DNA of 64,000 nt, from contig NZ_CP144914.1 in NCBI RefSeq assembly GCF_008014775.2, positions 682,001 through 746,000 of the forward strand, read 5' to 3'. Under the pieces are notes generated by a model. That model was not told the DNA's origin, made no database searches, and saw only the letters and a program-made list of their open reading frames with translations. Origin of the DNA: Alkalicoccus halolimnae (GTDB taxonomy: Bacteria > Bacillota > Bacilli > Bacillales > Salisediminibacteriaceae). The position numbers and the translations under genes were made by a program. This document shows positions 34,766 through 43,989 of the stretch, piece after piece; the stretch's first letter is position 1, and each line of letters opens with the position of its first letter.

Positions 34766-35275
34766 ATGAGTAAAATTGCATGTGTAATGACAAATATGTT
34801 TGAAGATTCGGAGTACACTTCTCCATTGGAGGCCTTTAAAAAGGATGGTCATAAAGTAACCGTTATTGGAGACGAAAAAGGAAAAGAAATAACGGGTAAA
34901 AACGGAGAAGCAAAAGCGGAGACTGACCTGGGAATTGCCGATGCCAGCCCGGAGGATTATGATGCTTTATTTATTCCGGGAGGTTTTTCTCCGGACATGC
35001 TGCGTGCTGATGAAAGGTTTGTAGAGTTTTCGAAGCATTTCATGCTGAAGGAGAAGCCGGTTTTCGCTATCTGTCACGGGCCTCAGCTTTTAATTACCGC
35101 AGATGTTCTCCGCGGCCGTAAACTGACAGGGTTTAAGTCTATTTTAATGGATCTGCGCCATGCAGGAGCCAACGTTTATGATGAAGAAGTAGTGGTCTGT
35201 GATAATCTTGTTACGAGCAGAACTCCCCACGATCTGGAAGCATTTAACCGGGAAAGCCTGGCTCAGTTAAATTAA
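34766..35275 (+). CDS. DJ-1/PfpI family protein (general stress type)
   Basis: A 169-residue type 1 glutamine amidotransferase-like protein with the nucleophile elbow AICHGPQLL (Cys103, His104) and GGFSPDMLR. It resembles YfkM/YraA of Bacillus, general stress proteins linked to repair of glycated or damaged proteins. The exact reaction is debated in the family. It is monocistronic with a terminator. Confidence 0.87.
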   Translation: MSKIACVMTNMFEDSEYTSPLEAFKKDGHKVTVIGDEKGKEITGKNGEAKAETDLGIADASPEDYDALFIPGGFSPDMLRADERFVEFSKHFMLKEKPVFAICHGPQLLITADVLRGRKLTGFKSILMDLRHAGANVYDEEVVVCDNLVTSRTPHDLEAFNRESLAQLN

Positions 35276-35313
35276 AGGCCTGGAAATTCATAATTAAAAA
35301 AGACCACTCATCA

Positions 35314-35356
35314 AGCAGCCCCGCCGGAATACTCTTTTCCGATGGGGCTGCTTTTA
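35314..35356 (+). terminator. Terminator of the PfpI gene
   Basis: AGCAGCCCC (35314-35322) with GGGGCTGCT (35344-35352), then TTTTA; an inner CGGAA/TTCCG pair extends it. Confidence 0.85.
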
Positions 35357-35369
35357 CAGCGGACGGGTT

Positions 35370-35660
35370 TAACAGAGACACTCATGCGCCGCACTATCAT
35401 GGATGAAAACGACCCTCTACAGGAAAGGGATTTACTCTTTATACAGGCGGAAGGATGTTCAATAAGGTGGATCTTTATTGGAAGGAAGCTCCTGCTCTGC
35501 CTTTATAACTGTATATACGCTGCAGGGGACATGGGTCGACTCCCGGGGCGATAAAGGACGATTACCACTCCGCCCGACCCGGCCAAAGGGAGTACGGAAG
35601 TAGCTGAGTCCGGCCCTGAGCCGGAATTTATCGCTTATCTACTGTATTTTCAAGGCAGCT
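35370..35660 (+). repeat. Module B repeat copy
   Basis: GAGACACTCATGCGCCGCACTATCATGGATGAAAACG to CATGGGTCGACTCCCGGGGCGATAAAGGACG, then CTACTGTATTTTCAAGGCAGC. The GGAAAGCGTCC end has been lost. Confidence 0.75.
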
Positions 35661-35681
35661 GAAAAAAGGAGGAGACAGACT

Positions 35682-37055
35682 ATGAAAGCAGACATTGTAT
35701 GGATTCATGCCTATGTTCTTCCTATGACAGGGAAGTATGGAGATTTAACAGCGGATGGGGCAGTGGCTGTTAAAGGAGAATATATCGTAAAAACAGGGCC
35801 GACAGACGAAGTAATGAGAGAAGTGCAGGCAGAAGAAGTCGTTGATGCTTCCGGAATGCTGCTTATGCCGGGGCTGATCGATGCCCATATTCATACGAGC
35901 TGTGCGATCGCGCGTGGCACGGCACAGGACATGGATCACTGGATGCAGAAGGGCCTCTGGCCGTGGATGCAGCATATGACGCTGGAGGATGCCCGGGCAG
36001 GGTCTGAATTAAATATTATTGAAGGAGTAAAAGCGGGAACGACGACATTCGGCGACTACAATGCTGATATGGATCAGCTGCTCAGCCGCTATGCTTCCAT
36101 CGGAGTGAGGGTTGCTGCTGCGGAAATGGTAAACGAAATTCCAAAAAATATCGGAGATCTGCCTGTCGAAGATATGTACCCTTTTGATTCTTCCATAGGA
36201 GAGAAAAAGCTTCAGGCCAACATCAAGCTTTATGAAAAATGGCACGGAGCGGAAGACGGGCGTATATCTGTTATGTTCGGGCCGCAGGGGCCTGACATGT
36301 TGAGCCTCGATTTACTTAGACAGACGAAAAGAGAAGCAGAACGTTTCAATACGAAAATTCATATGCACGTCTGTCAGGGGGACAGAGAAATATTTCAGCT
36401 TGAAAAACGTTACGGAAAACGTTCTATTCCCTTTTTGGAAGAAGAGAACTTTTTAAATGAACGGCTGGTTGCAGTACATTTGACGGAAGCGACACAGCAG
36501 GAGACAAAAAAGACCGCCGAAAGCGGGGCTGCCATGATAAACTGCTCAGGAAGCATCGGTATTATTGACGGAATTGTACCGCCTCTGGAAATGTTTACAC
36601 AATGCGGAGGCAGGGCAGCTTTAGGATCGGATCAAGTCCCCGGCAATAACAGCAGCAACATGTTTAATGAAATGAAATTCGCTGCGATCCTTAATAAAGT
36701 AAAAGCGAAGGACCCGAAAGTTTTTCCGGCTATAAAAGCGCTGCGCATGGCGACGATTGATGCAGCTGCCGTCCTCGGTCTGGATCAGAAAATCGGCTCG
36801 CTGGAAGCCGGCAAAAAAGCAGATATGCTTGTTATAGATACGCGGAAACCTGCCTTAACTCCGGTTCTAATGCACCCTGTGGAAAATATTATTGCCAACC
36901 TTGTATACGCAGCCAGAGGGGAAGAAGTCCGCGATGTTCTGGTAGATGGAAAATACATTATGAAAAATAGAGAACTGCTGAATGTACGCGAAGAAAACAC
37001 AGTTCAGGAAGTGCAGCAGCGGGCAGAAAAGCTTGCTGAAAGAATAAGGACATAA
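35682..37055 (+). CDS. Amidohydrolase family (chlorohydrolase/adenosine-derivative deaminase-like)
   Basis: A 457-residue metal-dependent amidohydrolase with His69-x-His71 (GLIDAHIHTS), a histidine in KIHMHVCQG, VAVHLTEA and the aspartate of ALGSDQVPG. This arrangement is that of the AtzF/TrzN/SAH-deaminase branch. The substrate could be methylthioadenosine, S-adenosylhomocysteine, guanine-like or another aminohydrolase substrate; nothing in the neighbourhood decides. AAAGGAGGAG precedes the ATG. A bidirectional terminator separates it from the OsmC gene. Confidence 0.82.
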   Translation: MKADIVWIHAYVLPMTGKYGDLTADGAVAVKGEYIVKTGPTDEVMREVQAEEVVDASGMLLMPGLIDAHIHTSCAIARGTAQDMDHWMQKGLWPWMQHMTLEDARAGSELNIIEGVKAGTTTFGDYNADMDQLLSRYASIGVRVAAAEMVNEIPKNIGDLPVEDMYPFDSSIGEKKLQANIKLYEKWHGAEDGRISVMFGPQGPDMLSLDLLRQTKREAERFNTKIHMHVCQGDREIFQLEKRYGKRSIPFLEEENFLNERLVAVHLTEATQQETKKTAESGAAMINCSGSIGIIDGIVPPLEMFTQCGGRAALGSDQVPGNNSSNMFNEMKFAAILNKVKAKDPKVFPAIKALRMATIDAAAVLGLDQKIGSLEAGKKADMLVIDTRKPALTPVLMHPVENIIANLVYAARGEEVRDVLVDGKYIMKNRELLNVREENTVQEVQQRAEKLAERIRT

Positions 37056-37057
37056 AA

Positions 37058-37097
37058 AGAGGAGCTGTTCCACGGAAATGATGGAACAGCTCCTTTA
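37058..37097. terminator. Bidirectional terminator
   Basis: A 12-bp perfect stem GGAGCTGTTCCA (37061-37072) with TGGAACAGCTCC (37082-37093), serving the converging amidohydrolase and OsmC genes. Confidence 0.85.
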
Positions 37098-37100
37098 TCT

Positions 37101-37541
37101 TTACGCTTTTTCCCAGGTTGCATTCAATTCTACATTTGCTGCTTCCAGAGTAGTATAAACAGGGCAGCGGGCATCCGTTTTTTCCTTAAGTTCCTGAATC
37201 CGCTCATCTGTTTCGTCTGTAGTGACTTTGGCATTGATGTCCACTTTCTGGAAATAAGGTCTTACATCAGCTGTACCCATTAATCCTCGTGGATCAAGTT
37301 CGCCGTGAATATCGAAAGAGATGCTTTTCAGGTCGAAATCCATCTCTTTTGCGACCATATTCGCGATCACGTTCTCACACCCTGCAAGAGAAGCGAGCAT
37401 ATTACCCAGTGGGTCCGGTCCTTTGTTGGTGCCTCCCATATTTTCAGGTTCATCAATAGTAATCGAGTGTCCATTTGCGTTCAGGTCAGCTGTCATATTT
37501 TCCGTACTGCCCTGTACACGGAACGTCATTTTATTATCCAT
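37101..37541 (-). CDS. OsmC family protein
   Basis: The 146-residue OsmC/Ohr-fold protein has the two redox cysteines in LAGCENVIANMV and DARCPVYTTL. The family reduces organic hydroperoxides through a Cys pair using lipoylated or other thiol reductants; this branch (YhfA-like, with NLxGGxNxGPxP-type MGGTNKGPDPLGN) is less characterised than Ohr. AAGGAGGAAG precedes the ATG. Confidence 0.85.
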   Translation of the reverse strand: MDNKMTFRVQGSTENMTADLNANGHSITIDEPENMGGTNKGPDPLGNMLASLAGCENVIANMVAKEMDFDLKSISFDIHGELDPRGLMGTADVRPYFQKVDINAKVTTDETDERIQELKEKTDARCPVYTTLEAANVELNATWEKA

Positions 37542-37837
37542 AGTATCTTCCTCCTTAGATGTTTCTCTCCCCTGCTATTACCTTTCTTAGCGTTTATTAA
37601 ACTGTCAAAGGCTTATAAAAAATCTTATTAAGACTTTTCGCCGGTCAAACCAGAGAAATGATTATTTATTCAGGGGCGACTTCTCCTCTTTTTTTCTATG
37701 CCAAACGCGGGGATTTATATCTGAAGCTGATTCGGCAGAAATGCCGCCTTTCATTTCAATAACACGGGCACCTTGAGTTTTCTCCGGCCTTCCCCTAAAA
37801 TGTAGTACGTTCGTTAATTTTTCAGAAGAAAGTTGGA

Positions 37838-38449
37838 ATGAAAGTGTGGGAGACACTGAACGTTATAGGAACAATAGCTTTCGCTTTGAGCGGGGTCAAC
37901 GTCGCTCTGGAGGAGCGATATGACTTAATGGGTGTTTATATACTCGGGTTCATAACTGCTTTTGGAGGAGGAGCTGTAAGGAATCTGCTTATAGGTGTGC
38001 CGGTATCGGAGCTTTGGGAGCAGGGGGCACTGTTTACAGTTGCTTTTCTCGTGATGACCTTTGCTTTCGTTTTTCCGAGGATGGTTCGTTGGACGCTGCT
38101 GAGAAGAGGAATTTTCTTTGATTCTATCGGTCTCGGCGCTTTCTCCGTACAGGGAGCACTTTATGCGCAGTCAATGGGACTGCCGTTAAGTGCAGCGATA
38201 GCAGCGGCTGCTCTCACAGGTACGGGAGGCGGCATGATCAGAGATGTTCTCGCGGGCCGCAAACCGCTGTTTCTGCAGAAGGAAATTTACATTGCCTGGA
38301 CCGTTATTCCCGGTGTTGTAGTAGGGCTGGGGTGGCTTACATCTCCCCTGGAACTGCTTCTCGTAGTAGCAGCCGTTGTTACGTTAAGACTATGTTCCGT
38401 TTATTACGGCTGGTCTCTTCCGAGCAGACTGCCGGAAAGAAGTATATAA
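37838..38449 (+). CDS. TRIC/UPF0126 family cation channel protein
   Basis: A 203-residue protein with seven hydrophobic segments in two repeated glycine-rich halves (VYILGFITAFGGGAVRNLLIG and AALTGTGGGMIRDVLAGRKP), the hallmark of prokaryotic trimeric intracellular cation channels (YvgT in B. subtilis). It probably conducts K+ or other monovalent cations across the cytoplasmic membrane. The ribosome binding site is modest (AGAAAGTTGGA). Nothing else is supported in the 300-bp gap upstream (37542-37837). Confidence 0.85.
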   Translation: MKVWETLNVIGTIAFALSGVNVALEERYDLMGVYILGFITAFGGGAVRNLLIGVPVSELWEQGALFTVAFLVMTFAFVFPRMVRWTLLRRGIFFDSIGLGAFSVQGALYAQSMGLPLSAAIAAAALTGTGGGMIRDVLAGRKPLFLQKEIYIAWTVIPGVVVGLGWLTSPLELLLVVAAVVTLRLCSVYYGWSLPSRLPERSI

Positions 38450-38466
38450 ACGGTCATTCAGACATA

Positions 38467-38503
38467 AAAAAGAGCTCCGACCCAATGGGGAGGAGCTCTT
38501 TTT
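38467..38503. terminator. Bidirectional terminator
   Basis: AAAAGAGCTCC with GGAGCTCTTTTT between two converging genes. Confidence 0.85.
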
Positions 38504-38513
38504 ATAAACCTTA

Positions 38514-38858
38514 TTACAGCGCCATGCCGTCCGGCGCGTTTGTTACAACAACAACGACTTTGCCCTGGTCGAGCTTTTCTTCCAGTTCATTAGCCATGTC
38601 TTTAGAAAAGCCGACTTCTTCAAATTTAGCACGAAGCTCGTCGCCTTTTTTGCGGAAAATGTTTTTAGCAGATGTGCCGAAATTCATATCGTCCGCACCG
38701 ACAGTATTTGCATCAGCATTGTCTGCGACGCGCTCTGTACGGTCATCATCGTGGGTTAAAATATAAATATCATCTTCGCTGACACCTTTTTCCTTGATTC
38801 CCGTAACAGCGTCTACTACTTCCTGATCATTATAAAACTCTTTGTACAATGGTTGCAT
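38514..38858 (-). CDS. General stress protein 17M-like (YflT domain)
   Basis: A 114-residue protein made of one YflT/GsmA-type domain (GIKEKGVSEDDIYILTHDDDRTERVADNADANTVG, LEEKLDQGKVVVVV). In Bacillus these are SigB-controlled general stress proteins of unknown function. It is acidic and soluble. GGAGGAATG precedes the ATG. Confidence 0.85.
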   Translation of the reverse strand: MQPLYKEFYNDQEVVDAVTGIKEKGVSEDDIYILTHDDDRTERVADNADANTVGADDMNFGTSAKNIFRKKGDELRAKFEEVGFSKDMANELEEKLDQGKVVVVVTNAPDGMAL

Positions 38859-38984
38859 ATTGAGTCATTCCTCCAGTTCAGATTTAAAAAAATCCAGGCT
38901 CACAGCTGTGAGCCTCTCACTCTCATATTTACCATTCTGGGCCATTATTCAAACCTCTTTTTTAAAAATAGGTCTTTTAAAGTC

Positions 38985-39080
38985 CAGTGTTGATAAATGT
39001 GGAAGACTCCGCTGCTGCTCTGCCTTGGAGGAGATTTCCAGCTTAACCGGACCTGCGACCTGCGCCGATGAGGTATGTCT
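38985..39080 (+). repeat. Module A fragment
   Basis: TGTTGATAAATGTGGAAGACTCCGC ... CTTGGAGGAGATTTCCAGCTTAACCGG. Only the 5' quarter of module A is present, next to the DUF1836 gene end. Confidence 0.65.
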
Positions 39081-39093
39081 TAACAGTTATGCT

Positions 39094-39648
39094 TCAGGGC
39101 AGCGTGTCGATTAATTTTTCTGCTGCTCTTCGGTACAAATTGCTCTGGTGGATAAAGCTGAGAATGAGGAGCACCTGTTTTACATAAGGATCGTTTATGT
39201 GTGCTTCCAGCTCATGTTCGAGCCGGTCTGCCTGATCTTTCATCCGGGTTTTTGTAGCTTCGGTGTTCTGCTCCGCAATAGAAATATAATCTCTGTAAAG
39301 GGTGCGCACCGATTCGAGATTTTCAGGATCGGTTAAATCAGCCTGGTCAAGCGTTTGTTTAATATCCTTCAGGGAGAGAGCACCCTTCATTTCGTAGATT
39401 AAACTGATAACCATCACATGGTCTTTCGTATAGCGTTTATTTTTACTGGGAAATAAAAGGCCGCTTTTCGCATAGTTGTTGATCATTGTTTTCGTCATGA
39501 TTTTTTCTTTTTCTTCTCTTTTTAATTCTTTAAATGTCAGTTCAAAAAGCTGGATGACCTGATCCATATATAAATCGAGATCGGGGAGCTGCTCTACCTG
39601 TACGTGCCGGTCCAGCTTCAAGTCTTTCAGCGTATCATCAAGTGCCAT
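39094..39648 (-). CDS. DUF1836 domain protein (MerR-like)
   Basis: A 184-residue protein with a MerR-like DNA-binding region (MTKTMINNYAKSGLLFPSKNKRYTKDHVMVISLIYEMKGALSLKDIKQTL) typical of DUF1836, followed by a helical C-terminus. It is probably a transcription regulator of unknown target. ATG 39648 is used because the perfect AGGAGGTGAT lies 8 nt upstream; the GTG within that site is not a start. It is divergent from the hemolysin III gene. Confidence 0.82.
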   Translation of the reverse strand: MALDDTLKDLKLDRHVQVEQLPDLDLYMDQVIQLFELTFKELKREEKEKIMTKTMINNYAKSGLLFPSKNKRYTKDHVMVISLIYEMKGALSLKDIKQTLDQADLTDPENLESVRTLYRDYISIAEQNTEATKTRMKDQADRLEHELEAHINDPYVKQVLLILSFIHQSNLYRRAAEKLIDTLP

Positions 39649-39836
39649 GGGTATCACCTCCTGTACCCAGTATACCTTTTCACATCCGCCCTGTTAATGC
39701 CGGCTTCCTGGAAACATTGAGTTCTATTGCCGGAATAGGTAAACAGGAAACCGAAGAGTATAAACTGGAATAATATTTCTCTGTGTGATATCATGTAGTT
39801 ATTATAACTACGTAACAAAGTATCGAAGGAGGGCGT

Positions 39837-40475
39837 ATGAGTACCCATACATTCACTAAAAAAGAGGAAGTAGCTAATTCCGTTACACATGGAATCGGAA
39901 TCCTGATAAGCATTGCTGCTATGATCATTTTGATCGCAGAAGCTTCGGCATTCGGAAGTACGGTTCACATCGTCAGTTTTTCCTTATTCGGAGGTTCTAT
40001 GCTGCTGCTCTATACGTCCTCAACGCTCCTTCACGCACTGCCGGCAGGAAAGGTAAAGGACATTTTTGAAATCATGGATCACGCGTCCATTTATTTCTTT
40101 ATAGCAGGCTCCTATACGCCGTTTTTATTTATAGCTGTTCAGGGATGGCTCGGATGGACATTATTCGGAGTAGTCTGGGGAGGCGCGGTCCTTGGTACGA
40201 TATTAAAATGCTTTTTCGTGAAGAAGTACATGTTTATTTCCACGCTCGGTTACATCGTTCTCGGGTGGCAGATGGTATTTGCATGGGGGGCGATTACGGA
40301 AGCGCTGCCCCCTGCAGGGTTAACCTACCTTATAGCCGGAGGTATTTTCTATACCGTTGGTGCAGTTTTTTACATGTGGAGAGGGTTCATCTACCACCAT
40401 GCGGTCTGGCATCTCTTTGTACTTGCTGGGACGGTCGCTCATATTATTTCTGTATTTACACTGCTTCATATCTAA
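39837..40475 (+). CDS. Hemolysin III / PAQR family membrane protein
   Basis: A 212-residue protein with seven membrane segments and the conserved metal-binding residues of the PAQR/HlyIII family: EEVANSVTHGIGI, STLLHAL..., MDHASIYFFIAGSYTP and the C-terminal HHAVWHLFVLAGTVAH histidines. YplQ is the B. subtilis equivalent. Function in bacteria is uncertain (membrane fluidity or lipid hydrolase roles have been proposed). Confidence 0.88.
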   Translation: MSTHTFTKKEEVANSVTHGIGILISIAAMIILIAEASAFGSTVHIVSFSLFGGSMLLLYTSSTLLHALPAGKVKDIFEIMDHASIYFFIAGSYTPFLFIAVQGWLGWTLFGVVWGGAVLGTILKCFFVKKYMFISTLGYIVLGWQMVFAWGAITEALPPAGLTYLIAGGIFYTVGAVFYMWRGFIYHHAVWHLFVLAGTVAHIISVFTLLHI

Positions 40476-40484
40476 ACGTCCGCT

Positions 40485-40660
40485 TATTCCATTACAGACG
40501 GCGTCCAGGAGGATCTTCCTGCTTTCTTTTTCCGCAGGCGTCTCTGCCCTGGCACTGGTTTCTACCTTGGTACTTTCTTGATTCCACCAGCGGGCTTTCT
40601 GTACTGGTAAATCACAACGAAGCGAAGTTTTCTGTATGTATCAACAACAGATTTGGCTCT
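40485..40660 (-). repeat. Module A repeat, shortened, inverted
   Basis: GGAGGATCTTCCTGCTTTCTTTTTCCGCAGGCGTCT, GCACTGGTTTCTACCTTGGTA, TTGATTCCACCAG and GAAGCGAAGTTTTCTGTATGTATCAACAAC. The GGAGGAGATTTCC part is deleted. Confidence 0.75.
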
Positions 40661-40814
40661 TACGAACTTTTGAAGGAAATAAACTATATCTGACAAAAAA
40701 CTAATTTACCCCTTGAAACTTCTTCCGTTTAAGCCAGGCCCACCAGCTTTTAAAGTAAAGTTATCTTCTGTCATCGTAAGCCGGAAAGCCAAGTCCCCCT
40801 TTTTCACGTAAGAG

Positions 40815-41145
40815 CCACAGATTTTAACAGAGACCCTCATGCAGGATTGCTGCACCATGAGGCATGAAAATGGCCTTCTATAGAAAGGGAATTTATCCTC
40901 TATACAGACGGAAGGAGGTCAGAAGGGGGCTTGTTTATTTAGAAGGCAGCTCCTGCTCTGTCTTTTTACCGTAAGCTGGAGGGCACATGGGGCGACTCCG
41001 GGGCGATGAAGGACGGGCCGAAGATACATCCCTCCCGACCGCAGGGAAGAAGGGATTAGCTGAGGCCGGCCCGCCCGGAAAGCGTCCCCATGGAAACGAA
41101 AGCGCACGTTCATTGCTTAAATACTTTATTTTCAAGGCAGCTTTT
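40815..41145 (+). repeat. Module B repeat, complete copy
   Basis: Best preserved copy here: ACCCTCATGCAGGATTGCTGCACCATGAGGCATG, GGCACATGGGGCGACTCCGGGGCGATGAAGGACG, GCTGAGGCCGGCCCGCCCGGAAAGCGTCCCCATGGAAACGAAAGC, ATACTTTATTTTCAAGGCAGC. The core ends CATGGGG and CCCCATG can pair. Confidence 0.85.
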
Positions 41146-41323
41146 TTTATAGGAAAAACCTGTATGTAGTAAGCTTGTTTTCGCAGAAAAGTCTTTCTTT
41201 TTGTTCAAATGCTGGAGCTGAAGAAGGTAACACCGGAAAGGCGACTCTTCGAAAGTGGAAACAGCCAACTGTCTACTTATATAGGAAGAATTACTTTGTA
41301 AACAGCCTGACAAAAAAGCAGCC

Positions 41324-42133
41324 TCAGCTGCTTTTTTTCTGCTTTCGGGCAACAGAAGCCTCTTTTTTCATAGCATTAATCTCTCCTCCGAGAAGAATCA
41401 TGAGTGAAGTCAGGTGAAACCATACCATTAATGCAATAACCGTTCCGATCGTCCCGTATGTTGCAGAAAAGTCAGCAAACCCGCTTACGAACGCTGAGAA
41501 ACCCCAGGACACAAGCTGCCATCCTGTCGTGGCAAAAATCGCACCGACATAAACGTCCTTAAAACGGAGCCTCATGCTCGGTCCGATCCAGTAGAGCAGA
41601 AGAAACACGGCAAACAAAATGGTGGAACTGATGAGCCAGCGGAGAAGGTCGACATCAAAAAGGATAATTTCAAGCTGAAGCCAGTCGCGTACGTGGATCC
41701 CGACAACCTGGAATATGAGAGCGAGAATTACTACGAAAAACATCGCGGTCGTAAGTGCAATGGCAATCAGCCTTCCGACCAGCAGACCGCGGTTTTCTGT
41801 AATATTATAGGCCAGATTCAGAGACTGAAGAATTGAGTTTAAAGCGAGAGAGGCCGTCCATAATGTAAACAGAGCACCGATGGAAAGAAGACCGACCTGG
41901 CTTTCCGCTGTAATGACGTTCCACTGATCTTCGATAACTTCCAGCACACCGGGAGGGACATAAGTGTTCTGCAGCAATACGTAGACATCTACGAAAGTGA
42001 ATGGGAGGTAGGCAAGCAGACTGACAATGACGAGCAGGAACGGGAAAATAGAAAGCAGGAGAAAATAAGCGCACTGGGCACCAAGATTAATCAGTTCGTG
42101 ATCGCGGAACCTGCGTCCAAATTCCTTTATCAT
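41324..42133 (-). CDS. YihY/BrkB family membrane protein
   Basis: A protein of about 269 residues with six membrane segments and the YihY (once RNase BN) pattern: LGAQCAYFLLLSIFPFLLVIVSLL, LFTLWTASLALNSILQSLNLAYN and WHLTSLMILLGGEINA-like end (WFHLTSLMILLGGEINAM). YfkH is the B. subtilis match. The molecular function is unknown; older RNase labels are not reliable. ATG 42133 follows AGAGGGAGC; an upstream ATG (42166) overlaps the end of the patB-like gene. Confidence 0.85.
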   Translation of the reverse strand: MIKEFGRRFRDHELINLGAQCAYFLLLSIFPFLLVIVSLLAYLPFTFVDVYVLLQNTYVPPGVLEVIEDQWNVITAESQVGLLSIGALFTLWTASLALNSILQSLNLAYNITENRGLLVGRLIAIALTTAMFFVVILALIFQVVGIHVRDWLQLEIILFDVDLLRWLISSTILFAVFLLLYWIGPSMRLRFKDVYVGAIFATTGWQLVSWGFSAFVSGFADFSATYGTIGTVIALMVWFHLTSLMILLGGEINAMKKEASVARKQKKSS

Positions 42134-42152
42134 TCTGCTCCCTCTTTTCTTA

Positions 42153-43331
42153 TTAACGGTGCTCATCCTTTAATGCCCTTTTTAATCGCTCCAGACCTTC
42201 CTGCACGGTCTCTTTCGGACAGGCGATATTCATGCGCATAAAGCCGCTTCCGCCTTCTCCAAAGCTCGTTCCCGGATTCATAGCCAGCTTCCCGGTTTCC
42301 AACAGCTTTTTATTTAGAGCAGTATCGCTCAGTCCAGTTTCCCGGCAGTCGATCCAGAGAAGGTAGGTCGCTTCCGGTTTGAAAATTTTCACGTGAGGCA
42401 GTTCTTCTTTGAGGAAGGATTCGACAAGCTGAACGTTTTCCTCCAAATAAACGAGAAGCTCTTCCAGCCAGGCTTCTCCCTCTTCGTAAGCTGCTTCCAT
42501 TGCTAAAATACCGAACGTATTTAAGGTGAAAAATCCGTTCTTTTTGTCGAGTTTTTCAATTTTTTTACGAAACTCCTCGTTTTCAGTGATAACGGCTGAA
42601 GCCTGCAGGCCGGCGAGGTTAAAGGTTTTACTTGGTGCAATTAATGTAATTGTCTGCTTTGATATTTCTGGTGAGAGGGAAGCAGCAGGAATCTGCTTGT
42701 GCGGCTTAAATACAAGATCACCGTGGATTTCGTCGGAAACTAGAATCACATTGTATTTGACGCACAGCGTTCCAATTTGTTCGAGCTCTTCCTTTGTCCA
42801 GACTCTTCCAACCGGGTTATGCGGATGGCAGAGAAGCATCATTTTCACTCCCCCGGCCAGAGCATCTTCCAAAGCTGTGAAATCGATACGGTAAGTGTCT
42901 CCACTTTCCTGGAGCGGGCAGTTAACCAGTTCCCGGTTATTTTCTTTCACCATCGAAAAGAAGGGAGGATAGACGGGAGACTGAACGAGCACTTTTTCTC
43001 CAGGCTCGGTCAGCGCCTGGACCGCTTTGGCAATGGAAGGCACCACCCCGTGGCTGAACTGAATCCAGTCAGCGTCAATGTTCCATCCCTGTCTGCGGAG
43101 TACCCATTCCTGAATCTGTTTTTTTACGTGCTCGTCGATATAAGTATAGCCGTAGATACCGTGATCAGCCCGCCGGCTGATGGACCTTGTGACAGCTTCA
43201 GGCGGATAAAAATCCATATCAGCCACCCACATAGGCAGCACCTGCTCATCGGTTTTAAATACTTCCTTAGTCCGGTCCCATTTAACCGAGTATGTATTTG
43301 TACGATTTATGTTTTCCTGAAAAAATTGCAT
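42153..43331 (-). CDS. MalY/PatB family PLP-dependent C-S lyase/aminotransferase
   Basis: A 392-residue fold type I PLP enzyme with VLPMWVADMDFYPPEAV, CHPHNPVGRVWTKEEL, VSDEIHGDL and the PLP lysine in SKTFNLAGLQAS. These match the MalY/PatB group of cystathionine beta-lyase-like enzymes. The true in vivo substrate is unclear; a dedicated metC lies at 60155. The start ATG 43331 has AAGGATGG upstream. Confidence 0.85.
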   Translation of the reverse strand: MQFFQENINRTNTYSVKWDRTKEVFKTDEQVLPMWVADMDFYPPEAVTRSISRRADHGIYGYTYIDEHVKKQIQEWVLRRQGWNIDADWIQFSHGVVPSIAKAVQALTEPGEKVLVQSPVYPPFFSMVKENNRELVNCPLQESGDTYRIDFTALEDALAGGVKMMLLCHPHNPVGRVWTKEELEQIGTLCVKYNVILVSDEIHGDLVFKPHKQIPAASLSPEISKQTITLIAPSKTFNLAGLQASAVITENEEFRKKIEKLDKKNGFFTLNTFGILAMEAAYEEGEAWLEELLVYLEENVQLVESFLKEELPHVKIFKPEATYLLWIDCRETGLSDTALNKKLLETGKLAMNPGTSFGEGGSGFMRMNIACPKETVQEGLERLKRALKDEHR

Positions 43332-43443
43332 GTCCAGCACCATCCTTGTAAGAATATGATCTGATTCTATTATACAGAAACAGCGGAGAAGGTGCGCGGA
43401 TTGCGCATAATTATGCTAAAATGGCAGAATCGGAGGTGAAGGT

Positions 43444-43605
43444 ATGGAGTGGATAAATGCCATTTATCAAGCGGCAGCTTTTCTTATAGTTATAACGATC
43501 CCAGCCCTTATTGTATATGGCTTTATTTTGATAAGACGGAGAAAGAGTCAGCTGAAACATCTCCAGGAACGTATGAATGATTTGGAAAAAAGGCTGGATA
43601 GGTAA
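43444..43605 (+). CDS. Small membrane protein, 53 residues
   Basis: ATG 43444 sits behind a near-perfect GGAGGTGA. The product has one membrane helix (residues 8-30) followed by a basic, heptad-like helix RRRKSQLKHLQERMNDLEKRL, suggesting a membrane-anchored coiled coil. No family is recognised. It lies divergent from the patB-like gene and 28 bp upstream of another small membrane protein. Confidence 0.65.
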   Translation: MEWINAIYQAAAFLIVITIPALIVYGFILIRRRKSQLKHLQERMNDLEKRLDR

Positions 43606-43632
43606 AAATAATGAGGCCTGGAGGCGGAGCAA

Positions 43633-43974
43633 GTGGAATCTTTTCGATGGTTCATAGAATTTTCAAAACTGATATTTATACTATTTATTATAATGTTCGC
43701 CTACACATTGATAAATGCTTTTCTGCTGGAGGCGGCAGGGGGATTTGAAGTTCTTTCAGAATCCGGCTATGCGACGATTTTTTTCTTGTTGCAGACAGGG
43801 GGAATTCTCGCTTTAATGACTGTTTATTACCGAAACAGGCTGCAGCCGCATTCCCGGCTGAAACTGCTGGCGCAGGAGCCGCTTTCCAAAGCATGGACAC
43901 GCAGGCTCTCAGCAGCTGGCATGGCTGCTATTGCGGCATCTTACGTAATTCTTCTCCTTGTGGCACTGGGATAG
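43633..43974 (+). CDS. Hypothetical membrane protein, 113 residues
   Basis: GTG 43633 has GGAGGCGGAG upstream. The product has three hydrophobic segments (about 10-32, 43-64 and 92-112). I do not recognise the family. With the 53-residue gene upstream it may form a two-gene operon. Confidence 0.6.
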   Translation: MESFRWFIEFSKLIFILFIIMFAYTLINAFLLEAAGGFEVLSESGYATIFFLLQTGGILALMTVYYRNRLQPHSRLKLLAQEPLSKAWTRRLSAAGMAAIAASYVILLLVALG

Positions 43975-43989
43975 AAAAAAGACAAAAAA

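Noticed and set aside
37662..37856. Minus-strand 64-residue frame upstream of the TRIC gene
   Set aside because: No ribosome binding site, overlaps the start of the TRIC gene on the other strand and shows no family resemblance.
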